From positions 1,178,001 to 1,242,000 of the forward strand of contig NZ_CP121471.1 in the NCBI RefSeq assembly GCF_033954835.1: a DNA stretch of 64,000 nt. The letters run 5' to 3'. Each line of letters starts with the position of its first letter. The stretch's first letter is position 1. Shown here piece by piece: positions 26,583 to 34,607 of the stretch. The stretch comes from Thiorhodovibrio frisius (GTDB taxonomy: Bacteria > Pseudomonadota > Gammaproteobacteria > Chromatiales > Chromatiaceae). The position numbers and the translations under genes are program-made. Under the pieces are notes generated by a model that was given only the letters and a program-made list of their open reading frames with translations, made no database searches and was not told the origin of the DNA.

Positions 26583-27373
26583 ATCTCATCCTGCTCAGCC
26601 CCTGGGATCTCAGCCTGGCCGCACTGCTGGTGTTGCTGCTGGCCGGGCTGTCGTGGCGGCTGCACCTGGGCGTGGAGAAGCGGGTGCTCATTGCGGCTGC
26701 GCGCAGCACGGTGCAACTCATGCTGGTCGGGCTGGTGCTGGGCAGCCTGTTCGCCACGACCCACTTTTGGCTGATTGGCGCCATGGCTGCGTTCATGCTT
26801 TCGGTAGCCGGCTGGGAAGTGCGCGCGCGGCAAAAGCGCCGGTATCGCGGCTTCTGGGGCTACGGCATTGGCGCGCTGTCGATGTTTTTGTCGTCCTTTA
26901 GCATCACAGTGCTGGCGCTCACGGTGATCATTCGAATCGAGCCCTGGTATCAGCCGCAGTATCTGATCCCGCTGCTCGGCATGCTGCTTGGCAACACCAT
27001 GACCGGGGTCGCGGTGGCGCTGGATAATCTCACCCGTCAGGCCAGCGACGGGCGCGCGCTCATTGAGGCGCGCTTGTTGCTCGGCGCGCGCTGGGATGAG
27101 GCCATCGGCGAGATGCGCCGCGATGCCCTGCGCTCCGGGCTAATTCCCGTCGTCAATGCCATGGGCACCGCCGGCCTGGTCAGCCTGCCCGGCATGATGA
27201 CCGGGCAGATTCTTGCTGGTAGCCCACCGTTGGAGGCAGCCAAATATCAGCTGCTCATTATGTTCCTGATCGCTGGCGGAACAGGACTCGGCAGCCTGAC
27301 AGCGGTCTGGATCGGCTCTCGGCGGCTATTCGACGAGCGCGAGCGGTTACGGCTTGATCGCCTGGGTTTATAA
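26579..27373 (+). CDS. fetB: FetB-like permease, UPF0014 family
   Basis: This 264-residue inner-membrane protein of about seven helices shows UPF0014 hallmarks: 'GMLLGNTMTGVAVALDNLTR', 'EARLLLGARWDEAIGEMRRD' and 'GLVSLPGMMTGQILAGSPP'. With FetA it forms an exporter reported to lower free iron. The ATGA overlap with fetA supports co-translation. With the fbp importer and suf operon in the same 14 kb, the region looks iron-themed. Confidence 0.85.
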   Translation: MNLILLSPWDLSLAALLVLLLAGLSWRLHLGVEKRVLIAAARSTVQLMLVGLVLGSLFATTHFWLIGAMAAFMLSVAGWEVRARQKRRYRGFWGYGIGALSMFLSSFSITVLALTVIIRIEPWYQPQYLIPLLGMLLGNTMTGVAVALDNLTRQASDGRALIEARLLLGARWDEAIGEMRRDALRSGLIPVVNAMGTAGLVSLPGMMTGQILAGSPPLEAAKYQLLIMFLIAGGTGLGSLTAVWIGSRRLFDERERLRLDRLGL

Positions 27374-27384
27374 GGAAGACATTT

Positions 27385-27403
27385 GTGAGTCAGGGCGACT
27401 CAC
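27385..27403. terminator. Perfect hairpin between convergent fetB and SPOR-like genes
   Basis: GTGAGTC (27385-27391) pairs with GACTCAC (27397-27403) around a five-base loop. It lies between fetB and the convergent gene and overlaps the latter's stop codon. It lacks a T-run; a bidirectional terminator role is inferred from position only. Confidence 0.35.
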
Positions 27404-27801
27404 TCCAGCACACGTTCGCTGGCCTGCTTCACATAGGCATCCGGCACCAGCTCTTTCAGGCCGCTGGTGGTCAGTTCCCGTTGGGCCGCTGCTGCGCTCG
27501 GGTAGGGCCCGAGCATCACGACATAGAGGCCGGGTGTTAGTCCGCGATAGAAGGCGGTTTCTGACACAATCAGCTGCTCGGAGGGGAAGTTCCGCTCAAC
27601 GGTGCCCGCGAGCAGGTGCGCCTGGTTTAGGCCAGCCTGGGTCTCGGGCAGGCTGCCAAGGATCACGAACCAGCCCGGTCTCCAGCCCGGATCGGCAGCG
27701 CGGGTCTGGCCAAGGGGCGCAATCGCGATGAGAAATCCGAGCGCAAGCAGGGGCCAGATTGTGCGAAAAAATGTTGTGGCATTAAGTGTTTGTGTTGGCA
27801 T
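27400..27801 (-). CDS. Secreted SPOR-like protein
   Basis: This 133-residue protein has a Sec signal peptide (hydrophobic 13-33, likely cut after 'GQTRA'). A ~95-residue domain follows that resembles SPOR peptidoglycan-binding folds: 'WFVILGSLPETQAGLNQAHL' and 'GLYVVMLGPYPSAAAAQREL'. SPOR domains bind denuded glycan strands at the septum. A GGAG site lies eight bases before the ATG. It is a single gene, convergent with fetB. The SPOR call is by pattern; another small periplasmic fold is possible. Confidence 0.6.
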   Translation of the reverse strand: MPTQTLNATTFFRTIWPLLALGFLIAIAPLGQTRAADPGWRPGWFVILGSLPETQAGLNQAHLLAGTVERNFPSEQLIVSETAFYRGLTPGLYVVMLGPYPSAAAAQRELTTSGLKELVPDAYVKQASERVLE

Positions 27802-27984
27802 TGGTCATTCTCCGGCGCCATGCAGGCGCGGTGGTCCAAGAAGGCTTTGTGGTCGCAGAAAGCATACAACCAACGATCAGTTGAAGTCGCAGAATTCTGT
27901 TTTCCATTGTAAAGACAAAAAATACTACCTTCCGGCAACGTCGACATCGTTCCCGCCTGGCGTTGGCTGCTGCGCGAGTAATGG

Positions 27985-29754
27985 CTAACGCGCGGAAACC
28001 AGTGTTGCGAGGCGATGCTGGTAGCGACGCATAACCCACAGGTGCAGCGGGGCCTGGGTGAAGCGGTAGATGGCCCAGGGCAGGGCGGGGGCATAGTCGT
28101 GGATCGCGGCCATGGTGTAACGGCCGTCGAGCAGGGATTGGAATTCGAAGCGCGGCAGGGCCTGCTCGGTTGCGGGGGCATTGGGGCGGGCGAGCAGCCC
28201 ACCGGCGATGCGATAGACGCGCCGCTCGCTGGTGCTCAGGGCAGGTTCCAGCTCGAGGCGCAGCAGGGTGATGCGGGGCCAGCGAGTGGTGACGGTCCAA
28301 TGGCGGGACTCCTGGTTGGAGCTATGGCCGGACCTGTGCTCGATACCTCGATCGGCCACTGCTAGCTTGGCCGCCGGATTGTTCGGCGGATTGGCCGGAG
28401 TAAGCTCGGTCTTGATGAGTCCGAAACAGCAGCGACCGAGCCAGCGGAAGTAGTTGCCGGCGACCCAGGCGGCATCCAGGCCGGGCGGGGTGATGATGCG
28501 TTGAATGGAACGCACCAGACTCTGCTGGCGCATGCGCGCTCGGTCGGCTGGCAACCAGACAGCGCGCGGACTGATCGGCCGAGTTGGCTTGTGGGCTGGC
28601 TTGTCTACTGGCTTATGAGTTGCCTGGCGCGCTGGCCTGTGGGTTGGCTGGCGGGCCAGTGGGTTTTGCGCTGTCAGCACTTGCTCCAGCGCGGCGCGAA
28701 AGCCGAGTGCCTCAGGCGCGATGGCTTGCTGCACCGGGTTGTCGCGCAGGTGATTGTCCTCCGGCAGGCTTTCGACAATGGCGCCGACCAGGGCAGGCGG
28801 GGCGCCGGCGACCCAGCGGGCCGTTAGAGCGGCCAGGCGTTTCGGCAGAACGGGGACGGGGATGAATCTCCGCTTGAGGCCGAGCGCATCCGCCGTGGTG
28901 CGCAGCATCTCGGCGTAGCTCAGGCCGTCGGCGCCGCCGATGTCGAAGGCGCCGGTGAAGTCTTGCGGGCGGCCGAGGCAGTGCAGCAGGGCGCGGATCA
29001 GGTCTTGCAGCGCGATCGGACGGGTCAGGGATTGGGCGCTCGGCGGCAGCAGCATCACCGGGAGCCGGCGGACCAGGTCGATCAGCAGCGAAGGGCCGGA
29101 GCCGCCGGGGCCGACCACCAGGCTGGCGCGCAGGGCGGTGACCGGGGAGCCGCGCGCGGCCAGCACCATCTCGACCTCGCGGCGGTTCCATAGCAAAGGT
29201 GCGAACTCGAAACCGCGTGGCAGCAGGCCGCTGACGAACAGGATCTGACGCACCCCGTTGGCGGCCGCCGCTTGAGCGAAGTTATCGGCCAGAATCAGGT
29301 CCATATCGCGCGGTTGCGCCTGGGTGAGCCGCGAGGACGGCGCCTGGGAGTGGACCAGATAGATGGCGACATCGACATCGCGCAGGCCATGGCGCACGGC
29401 GTCCGCCGAGAACAGATCGCAATGCTCCCAGTGGATATTGGGGTGCGCGCTGGGGCGAGCGGCGCGGACCTGCGAGCGGGTCAGGGCGCGGACCTGATAA
29501 CGCTTGGCGAGTTCTGGGCAGAGCGCGGTGCCGATGAAGCCGCTAGCGCCAGCGACGGCGATTAGGCGGAAGGCACCCGAGCCCGATAGCTTGCTGTGGG
29601 ATAGGTTCTTGTCTGAGCTGGCGTTTGGCGCGATGCCCGAGTGCTTGTTTGAGGTGCTGCCAGAGGTCGCGCCTGACCCGTCCACTGCTGCGGCCGCCGA
29701 GGTGCTCCCTGGTGCCCGTGCGCCCACGACGTCCGTATCAGTCCTGGTGGTCAT
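27985..29754 (-). CDS. NAD(P)-binding epimerase/dehydratase-like protein with C-terminal extension
   Basis: This is a 589-residue protein. After a ~55-residue Ser/Gly-rich N-terminus, residues ~60-370 form an atypical short-chain dehydrogenase (NDUFA9-like) domain with 'IAVAGASGFIGTALCPELAK' and 'ILFVSGLLPRGFEFAPLLWN'. A low-complexity linker near 385-405 repeats Thr/Ala-His-Lys/Arg-Pro units. The C-terminal ~150 residues are an uncharacterised domain ending 'HLWVMRRYQHRLATL'. There is no signal peptide. It overlaps the preceding gene by four bases. Substrate and pathway are unknown; related proteins act as NAD(P)H-binding assembly factors or reductases. Confidence 0.7.
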   Translation of the reverse strand: MTTRTDTDVVGARAPGSTSAAAAVDGSGATSGSTSNKHSGIAPNASSDKNLSHSKLSGSGAFRLIAVAGASGFIGTALCPELAKRYQVRALTRSQVRAARPSAHPNIHWEHCDLFSADAVRHGLRDVDVAIYLVHSQAPSSRLTQAQPRDMDLILADNFAQAAAANGVRQILFVSGLLPRGFEFAPLLWNRREVEMVLAARGSPVTALRASLVVGPGGSGPSLLIDLVRRLPVMLLPPSAQSLTRPIALQDLIRALLHCLGRPQDFTGAFDIGGADGLSYAEMLRTTADALGLKRRFIPVPVLPKRLAALTARWVAGAPPALVGAIVESLPEDNHLRDNPVQQAIAPEALGFRAALEQVLTAQNPLARQPTHRPARQATHKPVDKPAHKPTRPISPRAVWLPADRARMRQQSLVRSIQRIITPPGLDAAWVAGNYFRWLGRCCFGLIKTELTPANPPNNPAAKLAVADRGIEHRSGHSSNQESRHWTVTTRWPRITLLRLELEPALSTSERRVYRIAGGLLARPNAPATEQALPRFEFQSLLDGRYTMAAIHDYAPALPWAIYRFTQAPLHLWVMRRYQHRLATLVSAR

Positions 29755-30983
29755 GGCCGGGGTGATTGGGATCGATTGCGGGTGTCGAGAAAGGCCCGCA
29801 GCAGGCCGGCGTGGTGGGCGTCCAGTGCCTCGCGCCGGGCGATCTGGTCGGGCTCGGCCTGGAGCGCGCGGGCGGCGGCGAAGATGTCGGCCAGGTTGTC
29901 ATCGGCTGGCGAAAAATCGGGGTCTGACGGGACCAGGCCGGGGCTGGTCAACAGCAGCCAGGCGGGGAAGTCTTCGCTGTCGAACTCGGCGTCGCTGTCC
30001 TCGAACCGCTGCCAGGCCGCCGCCAGGGCCGGGTCGGGGAAGTCCTTGGCCAGCAGCAAGCGTGCGGTCTCATCCGGGTGCTCCCAGCACTGCCACAGCC
30101 AGTCACGGCGGGCGGTGTGCGGGTCGCCGTCCTGCCAGCAGGCACGGGCGTGTAGCCTGACCAGCTCGAAATGGCTGCTCCAGTCCGGGGTGGACTCGAT
30201 TGCAGTGCGTGTCTGTTGCCAGTGCTCGGCGCGGGACCAGGCCATGGCCGGGTGATGCGCGGGATTGGCTGGCAGGTTGTCGCTGCCGCCGGCCGCCGTC
30301 AGGTCCTCGGCCAGCGCTGTCCACAGCGGTGCCAGATAGTCGCGCGCGCCTGCGCCGAGCAGGTGGCGGGCAATCGGGACTATGGCGTCGAGCGCCTGAA
30401 AGCGAACGCTGGCATCGGGCATGGCGGCCAGTGTCGTGGAGGCGTCGATGAGTTGCTGCCAGCCAGCGAGCTGGGGATGAGTCGGGCGCTGCTCGCGCAG
30501 TTGGGCCAGTGCCTCGGCGGCTGCTTGTGGGCGACGGGCGCGCAGGGCCGCGCGCAGGCGTTCCTCGAGCAGGGTCGCGCCGCTGTCGTGGAATAGATCG
30601 AGCTGCTTGCGCGCCGGGTCGGGCTCAAGCCGGGTGCCAAGCAGCGCATCGAGCGGCGGCTCGGTGGCGCCCCCGCCGACCTTCAGCGGTGTGGGCTCCG
30701 GCCCCCAGCGCTCGAGCGGCTGGGGCTGACCGATCAGACCCTGGGCGCGGGCATAGCTGTGCAATTCCGAGAGCAGTGCGGCCAGCTCGGTGGCTTTGGC
30801 CTTTGGTTCGACGCGCAGCAGGGTAAACAGCTCGGGCTGCCGGCCGAGGCGCCAGGCCTCGTAGTCCGCAAAGCGCAACCAGCCGGCGGCGAGCAGGAAC
30901 TCGAAGGGATCGAAAAGGTTTTGTTCTAGCAGGAGTTGGTCCAGCATGCGTTGGGCCTCGCTGCGGTCTTGAGGTTGGAGCAT
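29751..30983 (-). CDS. Hypothetical helical protein
   Basis: This is a 410-residue protein from the ATG at 30983 (MLQPQDRSEAQRM). It is rich in Ala, Leu and Arg and probably all-helical, with several helix-turn-helix-like repeats between residues ~160 and 330 ('RLRAALRARRPQAAAEALAQ'), perhaps TPR-like. It has an acidic C-terminal part. No family is recognised. It is co-transcribed with the NAD(P)-binding gene, which it overlaps (ATGA), so the two products probably act together. Codons back to 31052 lack support. Confidence 0.6.
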   Translation of the reverse strand: MLQPQDRSEAQRMLDQLLLEQNLFDPFEFLLAAGWLRFADYEAWRLGRQPELFTLLRVEPKAKATELAALLSELHSYARAQGLIGQPQPLERWGPEPTPLKVGGGATEPPLDALLGTRLEPDPARKQLDLFHDSGATLLEERLRAALRARRPQAAAEALAQLREQRPTHPQLAGWQQLIDASTTLAAMPDASVRFQALDAIVPIARHLLGAGARDYLAPLWTALAEDLTAAGGSDNLPANPAHHPAMAWSRAEHWQQTRTAIESTPDWSSHFELVRLHARACWQDGDPHTARRDWLWQCWEHPDETARLLLAKDFPDPALAAAWQRFEDSDAEFDSEDFPAWLLLTSPGLVPSDPDFSPADDNLADIFAAARALQAEPDQIARREALDAHHAGLLRAFLDTRNRSQSPRP

Positions 30984-31077
30984 GATGAACGGATGGGGGT
31001 GGGTTTTGAGACAGCAGGTTTGCGAAACTGCTAACACGAGACGGTGATCCACCCCGGCCCCTTATATCTCTCTTTAG

Positions 31078-31632
31078 TTAACCGAGCAGGTAATCCAGAT
31101 CGATGGCGACGGCCTCGAAGGGGGGAATACGCATCTTCCGCTCATCCGGATCGGTCGCGGTGACGCTGGCGATGACCCGATAAGTATCGCCCTCGAGTTG
31201 GAAGGCGATCAACGAGCGTTCCTCCGGCCAGATGAGCCAGTAATGCGGCACCCCTTGGCGCTGCAAGAGCAGAAACAGCGTCAGGGTGTCTTTGCGCTCA
31301 TGGCCTGGGGAGATGATTTCACACACCCAATCGGGTGGAACATCAACCACACCGCACGGACGCTCTGGCAACCGCTCCTTGCGCCACCCCGCGAGGTCGT
31401 GGGTTGGGCATTGGTGCAGCGAATAGCGCACGCTGATCTCGCTGGCGATCCACCAGTCGCCCGGCCCAGACGGATGATCGAATGGACCAAGTTCAACCGA
31501 GGCGCGATGCTGCACCACGCCATGCTCCGCGCGCGCCATCGGACGCTGAACAATCTCGCCGTCGATCAGCTCGACGCGCTCATCCTGGGTGTCGAGCAGG
31601 TCCTCGACGGTTTTGAATTTTAAGGCTTCCAT
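31078..31632 (-). CDS. Uma2 family (DUF820) putative endonuclease
   Basis: This 184-residue protein has the Uma2/DUF820 restriction-endonuclease-like fold: 'ERVELIDGEIVQRPMARAEH', 'DLAGWRKERLP', 'PPDWVCEIISPGHERKDTL' with the acidic catalytic core, and 'YWLIWPEERSLIAFQLEGDT'. The family is very abundant in cyanobacteria and purple bacteria, and its natural targets are unknown. The start at 31632 (MEALKFKTV) is used. It is monocistronic. Confidence 0.8.
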   Translation of the reverse strand: MEALKFKTVEDLLDTQDERVELIDGEIVQRPMARAEHGVVQHRASVELGPFDHPSGPGDWWIASEISVRYSLHQCPTHDLAGWRKERLPERPCGVVDVPPDWVCEIISPGHERKDTLTLFLLLQRQGVPHYWLIWPEERSLIAFQLEGDTYRVIASVTATDPDERKMRIPPFEAVAIDLDYLLG

Positions 31633-31976
31633 GATGAGAAGTGTAAACTGCCCCAAGGCTTGGTGGGAAAAAAAGTCTCACCGGGCGCGGCCCAGAGCGC
31701 CCCGATAACAAGTCCTGTTGCGCCGCTTTCGCCGCCTGTCATGTGCGGCGCCAGTCGCGCGTAGAGTGCCCGGTTGAAACCGGATTGAGAATGATGACCT
31801 ATTTTGATCAGCAAGCTCCCTGATGGAATAGAATTCCCCATCGCCTGTCGTTTGCTGACGATCTGGGATGCTTGCCATAACGGCCGCCCTGGTGTCGGCC
31901 ATGCGCTGGGTTGGAAATGACAAGGCTTATTGTCCCGAGCCGTTGCGCTGATTCATTGCCAAAAAAAGGAGCGGAC
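31633..31976. other. Gene-free stretch between Uma2 and amidohydrolase genes
   Basis: About 340 bp with no convincing gene. A minus-strand frame (31620-31841) is open but unrecognised and overlaps the Uma2 start. The only clear signal is the ribosome site AAAGGAG just before 31977. It marks the left edge of the IS-scarred region. Confidence 0.4.
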
Positions 31977-33071
31977 ATGGATCGCAGAGCATTCTTAAAA
32001 ATCACCGCCGCGGGGCTACTGGCTGGCGCAACCCAGCGGCTATCAGCGCCCTTTGCAGCCATGGCCCCACCCAATGTTGGCGCGGACGCTACCATCAGCT
32101 ATTCGATTGCCGACAGCCATTTTCACTATGCGGATTTTCTGCAAAAAACCGAGGGAGTGGACGCCTTATTGCAGTCCATGAAGGCCGCAGGCGTGGATCA
32201 CATCATGTTTTCCGGCATGCCTCTCGTCAAGAAATGGGATGCCGCGGAGCCGGAAGAGCCCAAGTACTACCTCGACGATAACGCCCGGGCCTACTGGTAT
32301 TCAGCCACGGACTTTGTGGTGGCCAGGCGCTTTTTGGAATTGCCGAGCGAGGTCCGTTCCCGCTTCCATCCGTTTATTTGCGGGTTCAACGCCACTGACA
32401 AACACGCCGTGATGCACGTGGAGAGAATGCTGGCGGAATACCCTGGTCTGTGGCAAGGCGTGGGCGAGGTTTTCGGACACCGCGACGATCTGACCAACCT
32501 GACCTACGGTGAAACGGCTCGGGCCAACCACCCGGCCCTGGACCCGATCTACGATCTGGCGGGCCAAAAAAACCTGCCCGTCAATCTGCACAACAACGCC
32601 ACCTCGCGTAACCGGCTGGATAAGCCAATTTATGTGTATGAGGTACAGGAAGCTCTGGCCCGACATCCTAAAACCGTGATCATCTGGGCTCATGCCGGGC
32701 TGTCACGAATGCTGGATCTGGACCAGACCGCCTATACCGGACTATTGCGGGAGATGCTCGCCAAACACGACAATCTGTATATCGATCTGTCCTGGATCAT
32801 CTTCGAAAACTACGTCCAGACCTCCAGTCTTGAACCGCGCATCCGCCCCGAATGGCTAAGCCTGATCTCGGATTTTTCCGGCCGGTTCATGATCGGCTCT
32901 GACAACATCGGCCATTTTGCCACCTACAACCAGAACATTTTAAAATATTACACTCTTTTGGATGCCTTGAAGCCTGACGCAGCGCGAAAGGTGGCTCTGA
33001 CAAATTTTTTGGGCCTGCTGCCACAATCTGGTGATGACGCGCATCAAGGGCTGATGCCCTATCCATCATAA
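31977..33071 (+). CDS. Tat-exported amidohydrolase-family protein
   Basis: This 364-residue protein begins with a twin-arginine leader ('MDRRAFLKITAAGLLAGA', cleavage near residue 30). The TIM-barrel metal-dependent hydrolase has 'IADSHFHYADFL' (HxH metal site), 'LPVNLHNNATSRNRLDKPIY', 'VIIWAHAGLSRMLDL' (His) and 'FMIGSDNIGHFATYNQNIL' (Asp). This is the amidohydrolase_2 (PF04909) pattern. Relatives hydrolyse or decarboxylate small aromatic or lactone compounds; the substrate here is unknown. AGGAG lies about six bases before the ATG. It looks intact but stands alone among relics, so recent acquisition is possible. Confidence 0.75.
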   Translation: MDRRAFLKITAAGLLAGATQRLSAPFAAMAPPNVGADATISYSIADSHFHYADFLQKTEGVDALLQSMKAAGVDHIMFSGMPLVKKWDAAEPEEPKYYLDDNARAYWYSATDFVVARRFLELPSEVRSRFHPFICGFNATDKHAVMHVERMLAEYPGLWQGVGEVFGHRDDLTNLTYGETARANHPALDPIYDLAGQKNLPVNLHNNATSRNRLDKPIYVYEVQEALARHPKTVIIWAHAGLSRMLDLDQTAYTGLLREMLAKHDNLYIDLSWIIFENYVQTSSLEPRIRPEWLSLISDFSGRFMIGSDNIGHFATYNQNILKYYTLLDALKPDAARKVALTNFLGLLPQSGDDAHQGLMPYPS

Positions 33072-33295
33072 TGGACAGAGCCATCGCGGAGGCCACGCCA
33101 TTGCCCATGTCGCGGCCGTTCTTGACCGCGCAGGTCTGACATGAATACTGAGTCGAATCCGAATATTTCCGACTAAAAGCGCGTTGGTGTGGTGCCGCTC
33201 GCTTTCGCTAACCATTCAGGAACAGACCTCATGCAAGACAGATTGAACGCAAGCGCCATGGCCACTATAACGCTCATGGTCCCGGCCGACGGGAA

Positions 33296-33379
33296 ACCTC
33301 GGGTGGGTTCGTCGATGATCAGGAGTTCAGGCTTGGTGAATTGGCACTTGGCCAGTATCACTTTTTGCTGATCGCCTTT
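33296..33379 (-). pseudogene. Fragment of a sugar ABC transporter ATPase
   Basis: Twenty-eight codons read 'KGDQQKVILAKCQFTKPELL' and 'IIDEPTRG', the signature-to-Walker-B region of RbsA/XylG-type ATPases (normally N-Q-Q-K-V and L-D-E-P-T-R-G). Similarity stops abruptly on both sides. The surrounding bases 33072-33456 carry no intact gene. Confidence 0.55.
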
Positions 33380-33456
33380 TGCCGCGGTTTGGGTATGCGC
33401 TGGGCCGGGGGTTGTGACAACACGGTTAGTTCCTTAGAAACAGGGTCTAACCGATG

Positions 33457-33570
33457 TCACTGAATCCGCTGCGCGCGCATCTGTAGCCATTTTTGCTCGG
33501 CTGCTTGGCATTGGCGCCAACGCTTGCCGAGACAAGCGAGTGCGCGATCCAAACCGCGCGCCCGGTGCTG
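33457..33570 (-). pseudogene. C-terminal tail of an unidentified gene cut by an IS91-type end
   Basis: About 37 codons, 'RALACLGKRWRQCQAAEQKW' then 'LQMRAQRIQ' and stop, run up to the boundary of the repeat at 33571, where the frame enters repeat sequence. I cannot name the parent. It is listed because the same layout is seen at the two other copies of the repeat. Confidence 0.35.
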
Positions 33571-33692
33571 GAGTATAGGAAGCATAAACGCTCTGCTATC
33601 CAGGTCGTTCAAGTATCGATCGATCGGTCGTTTGGCGGCTGTCAACGCTGCTTTCGAGGGAATATCGACCTGAGTCCCAGCCTTCCGAGCCG
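33571..33692 (-). mobile_element. IS91-type terminal remnant, copy A (122 bp)
   Basis: The sequence starts GAGTATAGGAAGCATAAACG and is shared with 36356-36625 and 38513 onward. Copy A has one duplicated GATC and stops after CCTTCCGAGCCG. Copy C continues into an IS91-family transposase, which identifies all three as ends of that element. A hydrogenase-protease gene begins three bases after copy A. Confidence 0.75.
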
Positions 33693-33694
33693 CG

Positions 33695-34318
33695 ATGCTC
33701 GACCACCACGGCGATCCGCCGGCTCCGGGGGACAGCCCCCAGGCCGACCGGCTCGCCGAGGTCAAGGCGCCCAATGCCCTAATCATCGGGCTCGGGCACC
33801 TGCTGCTCAGCGACGAGGGCGTCGGCATCCATACCCTGCGCCAACTGGAGCAGGGCTTTGATTTCACCCCCGAGGTCGAGCTGGTCGACGGCGGCACCAC
33901 CGGCCTCGACCTGCTCGAGCTCTTTCGTCAGCACGACCTCATCCTGCTGCTCGATGCCCTGTTCGCGCCGGATGCCGCGCCCGGCGATATCCAGATCCTG
34001 TGCAACGATGCCATCCTCGCCGCCCTGTCGAAGAAGATGTCCATGCATCATCTCGGCATCAGCGACGTCCTGGCCCTGACGCAACTGCTCGACTACCGCC
34101 CGAGCGAAATCGTCCTGCTCGGCGTGGTTCCCGAGAATCTGGAACTCGGCACCGAGCTCTCCGCCCCGGTCCAAGCTCAGTTGCCCGAAATCCTGTCCCG
34201 CGTCCAGAAAATTCTCGGCGACTGGAAGATCAGCATGCGGCCGCGCCAGGCTGGCGGGGTTATCCCCTCCCCCACCGGCGCCGGGCTCTTTCTCGGCACC
34301 GCGCTTGACGCGCATTAG
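33695..34318 (+). CDS. Hydrogenase maturation protease (HyaD/HupD-like)
   Basis: This 207-residue protein belongs to the family that removes the C-terminal peptide of [NiFe]-hydrogenase large subunits after nickel insertion. Conserved features are 'LIIGLGHLLLSDEGVGIHTL' (Glu ligand), 'VELVDGGTTGLDLLELF' (Asp ligand) and 'MSMHHLGISDVLALTQLL' (His ligand). The usual G-N is G-H here. The normal start is probably near residue 25 ('NALIIGLG'). The first ~20 residues run back to the edge of the IS91 remnant, so the original promoter has been lost. No hydrogenase structural genes are in the window. Confidence 0.82.
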   Translation: MLDHHGDPPAPGDSPQADRLAEVKAPNALIIGLGHLLLSDEGVGIHTLRQLEQGFDFTPEVELVDGGTTGLDLLELFRQHDLILLLDALFAPDAAPGDIQILCNDAILAALSKKMSMHHLGISDVLALTQLLDYRPSEIVLLGVVPENLELGTELSAPVQAQLPEILSRVQKILGDWKISMRPRQAGGVIPSPTGAGLFLGTALDAH

Positions 34319-34551
34319 GCTGGGTGCCGGGCGCGGAGGTCTGGCGGCCTTGATCTGATCAGGGGATGCCGCAGCAGTGAAGCCTACAAGGAAGTATTCA
34401 CGGCGCCCCCCGCGCCCGCGTTGAGTTGTGACCGGAACCCGCGCGCAGGCGTCGCCATCGCGGTCACCGATCTGATTGAGAAGCCGGGAATAGCCGCCGC
34501 TCGCGCAACCCGAGCCTTGAACGCCCGTCGCCCCAGTTGACCTCGCACCCA

Positions 34552-34585
34552 CAAAAAAAGCCCGCGACAAAGGCGCGGGCTTTTC
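34552..34585 (-). terminator. Rho-independent terminator of the PEP-CTERM gene
   Basis: On the minus strand AAAA-GCCCGCG, a seven-base loop, CGCGGGC and T7 form a textbook terminator 22 bases past the stop at 34608. The ~230 bp between it and the hydrogenase protease gene show nothing else. Confidence 0.85.
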
Positions 34586-34607
34586 ACGGCCGAGGCGTGG
34601 CTCTAGG

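Noticed and set aside
33173-33361. Stand-alone ABC ATPase gene
   Set aside because: Only 28 codons match an ABC ATPase; Walker A and everything after T-R-G are missing, so it is listed as a relic.
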